Under the pieces are notes generated by a model, which had not been told where the DNA came from, did no database searches, and was given only the letters and a program-made list of their open reading frames with translations. A DNA stretch of 64,000 nt from JBPEWY01 sp965224095 (lineage in GTDB: Bacteria > Bacteroidota > Bacteroidia > Flavobacteriales > Flavobacteriaceae): positions 248,001-312,000 of the forward strand of contig OZ245039.1 of NCBI GenBank assembly GCA_965224095.1. The letters run 5' to 3'. This document shows positions 63,731 through 64,000 of this stretch, in pieces (within the stretch, counting starts at the first letter, position 1; each line of letters opens with the position of its first letter). Position numbers and translations under genes: made by a program.

Positions 63731-64000
63731 ATGGCGGGAAATTCCTTTGGAACCCTTTTCAGGATAACAACTTTTGGAGAATCACATGGTCCGGCTTTGG
63801 GTGGTGTTATTGATGGATGTCCTGCCGGACTGGAACTGGATATGGAATATATTCAGAGGGAGCTCAATCGGCGTAAGCCCGGGCAGTCTAAAATTGTAAC
63901 CCAGCGAAAAGAGCCGGATAGCGTTCGTTTTCTCTCCGGTATATTTGAAGGAAAAACCACGGGAACACCTATAGGGTTTATAATAGAGAACACCAATCAA
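63731..64000 (+). CDS. aroC: Chorismate synthase, N-terminal part (cut by window edge)
   Basis: The first 90 residues of AroC, which converts EPSP to chorismate using reduced FMN. It opens MAGNSFGTLFRITTFGESHG, with GGVIDGCPAGLELD, RRKPGQSKIVTQRKEPD and GIFEGKTTGTPIGFII, all diagnostic. The C-terminus lies beyond base 64000. It is divergent from the LpxH-like gene. Confidence 0.97.
   Translation, partial: MAGNSFGTLFRITTFGESHGPALGGVIDGCPAGLELDMEYIQRELNRRKPGQSKIVTQRKEPDSVRFLSGIFEGKTTGTPIGFIIENTNQ

Noticed and set aside
1..64000. CRISPR arrays, tRNA, rRNA and prophage genes
   Set aside because: No regularly spaced short repeats, no cloverleaf-like sequence and no phage structural or integrase genes were recognised on reading.

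Overview
The window looks like a chromosome segment from a marine-type member of the Bacteroidota, most likely Flavobacteriia. The signs are a type IX secretion (T9SS) sorting domain, many thioredoxin-like lipoproteins with a DUF4369-like architecture, a fused E1 alpha/beta branched-chain 2-oxoacid dehydrogenase, TAnnTTTG-type promoters, no obvious Shine-Dalgarno sequences, and a DUF5916 outer-membrane protein. No rRNA or tRNA gene was seen.

Layout. 1-19.5 kb is mostly housekeeping and envelope genes: a truncated lipoprotein, an ABC-F ATPase, pheT, two coiled-coil envelope proteins, a TlpA-like lipoprotein, a 1125-residue secreted endonuclease I with a recent internal duplication, a DUF2911/TPR protein behind a paired palindromic operator, recG, an M1 peptidase and two tandem patatin-like lipases. 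28.7-64 kb is again ordinary core genome: a GltB-like FMN protein, a UvrD/PcrA helicase, tsaC, an IS1-type transposase, an OmpA lipoprotein, a glycosyltransferase, holA, a threonine dehydratase, BCKDH E1, an M1-like protein fused to a beta-barrel, a LOG protein, uvrA, a TMEM175-like channel, ggt, an AcpH-like protein, glmM, an LpxL-like acyltransferase, a rhomboid protease, a SIMPL protein, a TlpA-like protein, a GlcD/GlcF-type fusion, an LpxH-like phosphatase and the start of aroC.

The standout region is the visibly AT-richer island at about 19.6-28.6 kb. It reads as a compact peptide natural-product (RiPP-like) locus. It holds two paralogous JmjC/cupin-type 2-oxoglutarate Fe(II) oxygenases (19973-22561), an unannotated 52-residue precursor with a Gly-Gly leader and a core of three imperfect K-V-x-V repeats (22617-22775), a DUF5916-type outer-membrane barrel (23003-25402) and a C39-peptidase ABC exporter (25392-27572). 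A small secreted protein follows (27681-28040), then a second, unrelated Gly-Gly-leader peptide with a six-cysteine, knottin-like core (28375-28545). The proposed logic is that the oxygenases hydroxylate the precursor, the exporter removes the leader at GG and moves the core across the inner membrane, and the barrel protein serves the outer membrane. Genes and motifs are seen directly; the joint pathway is inference.
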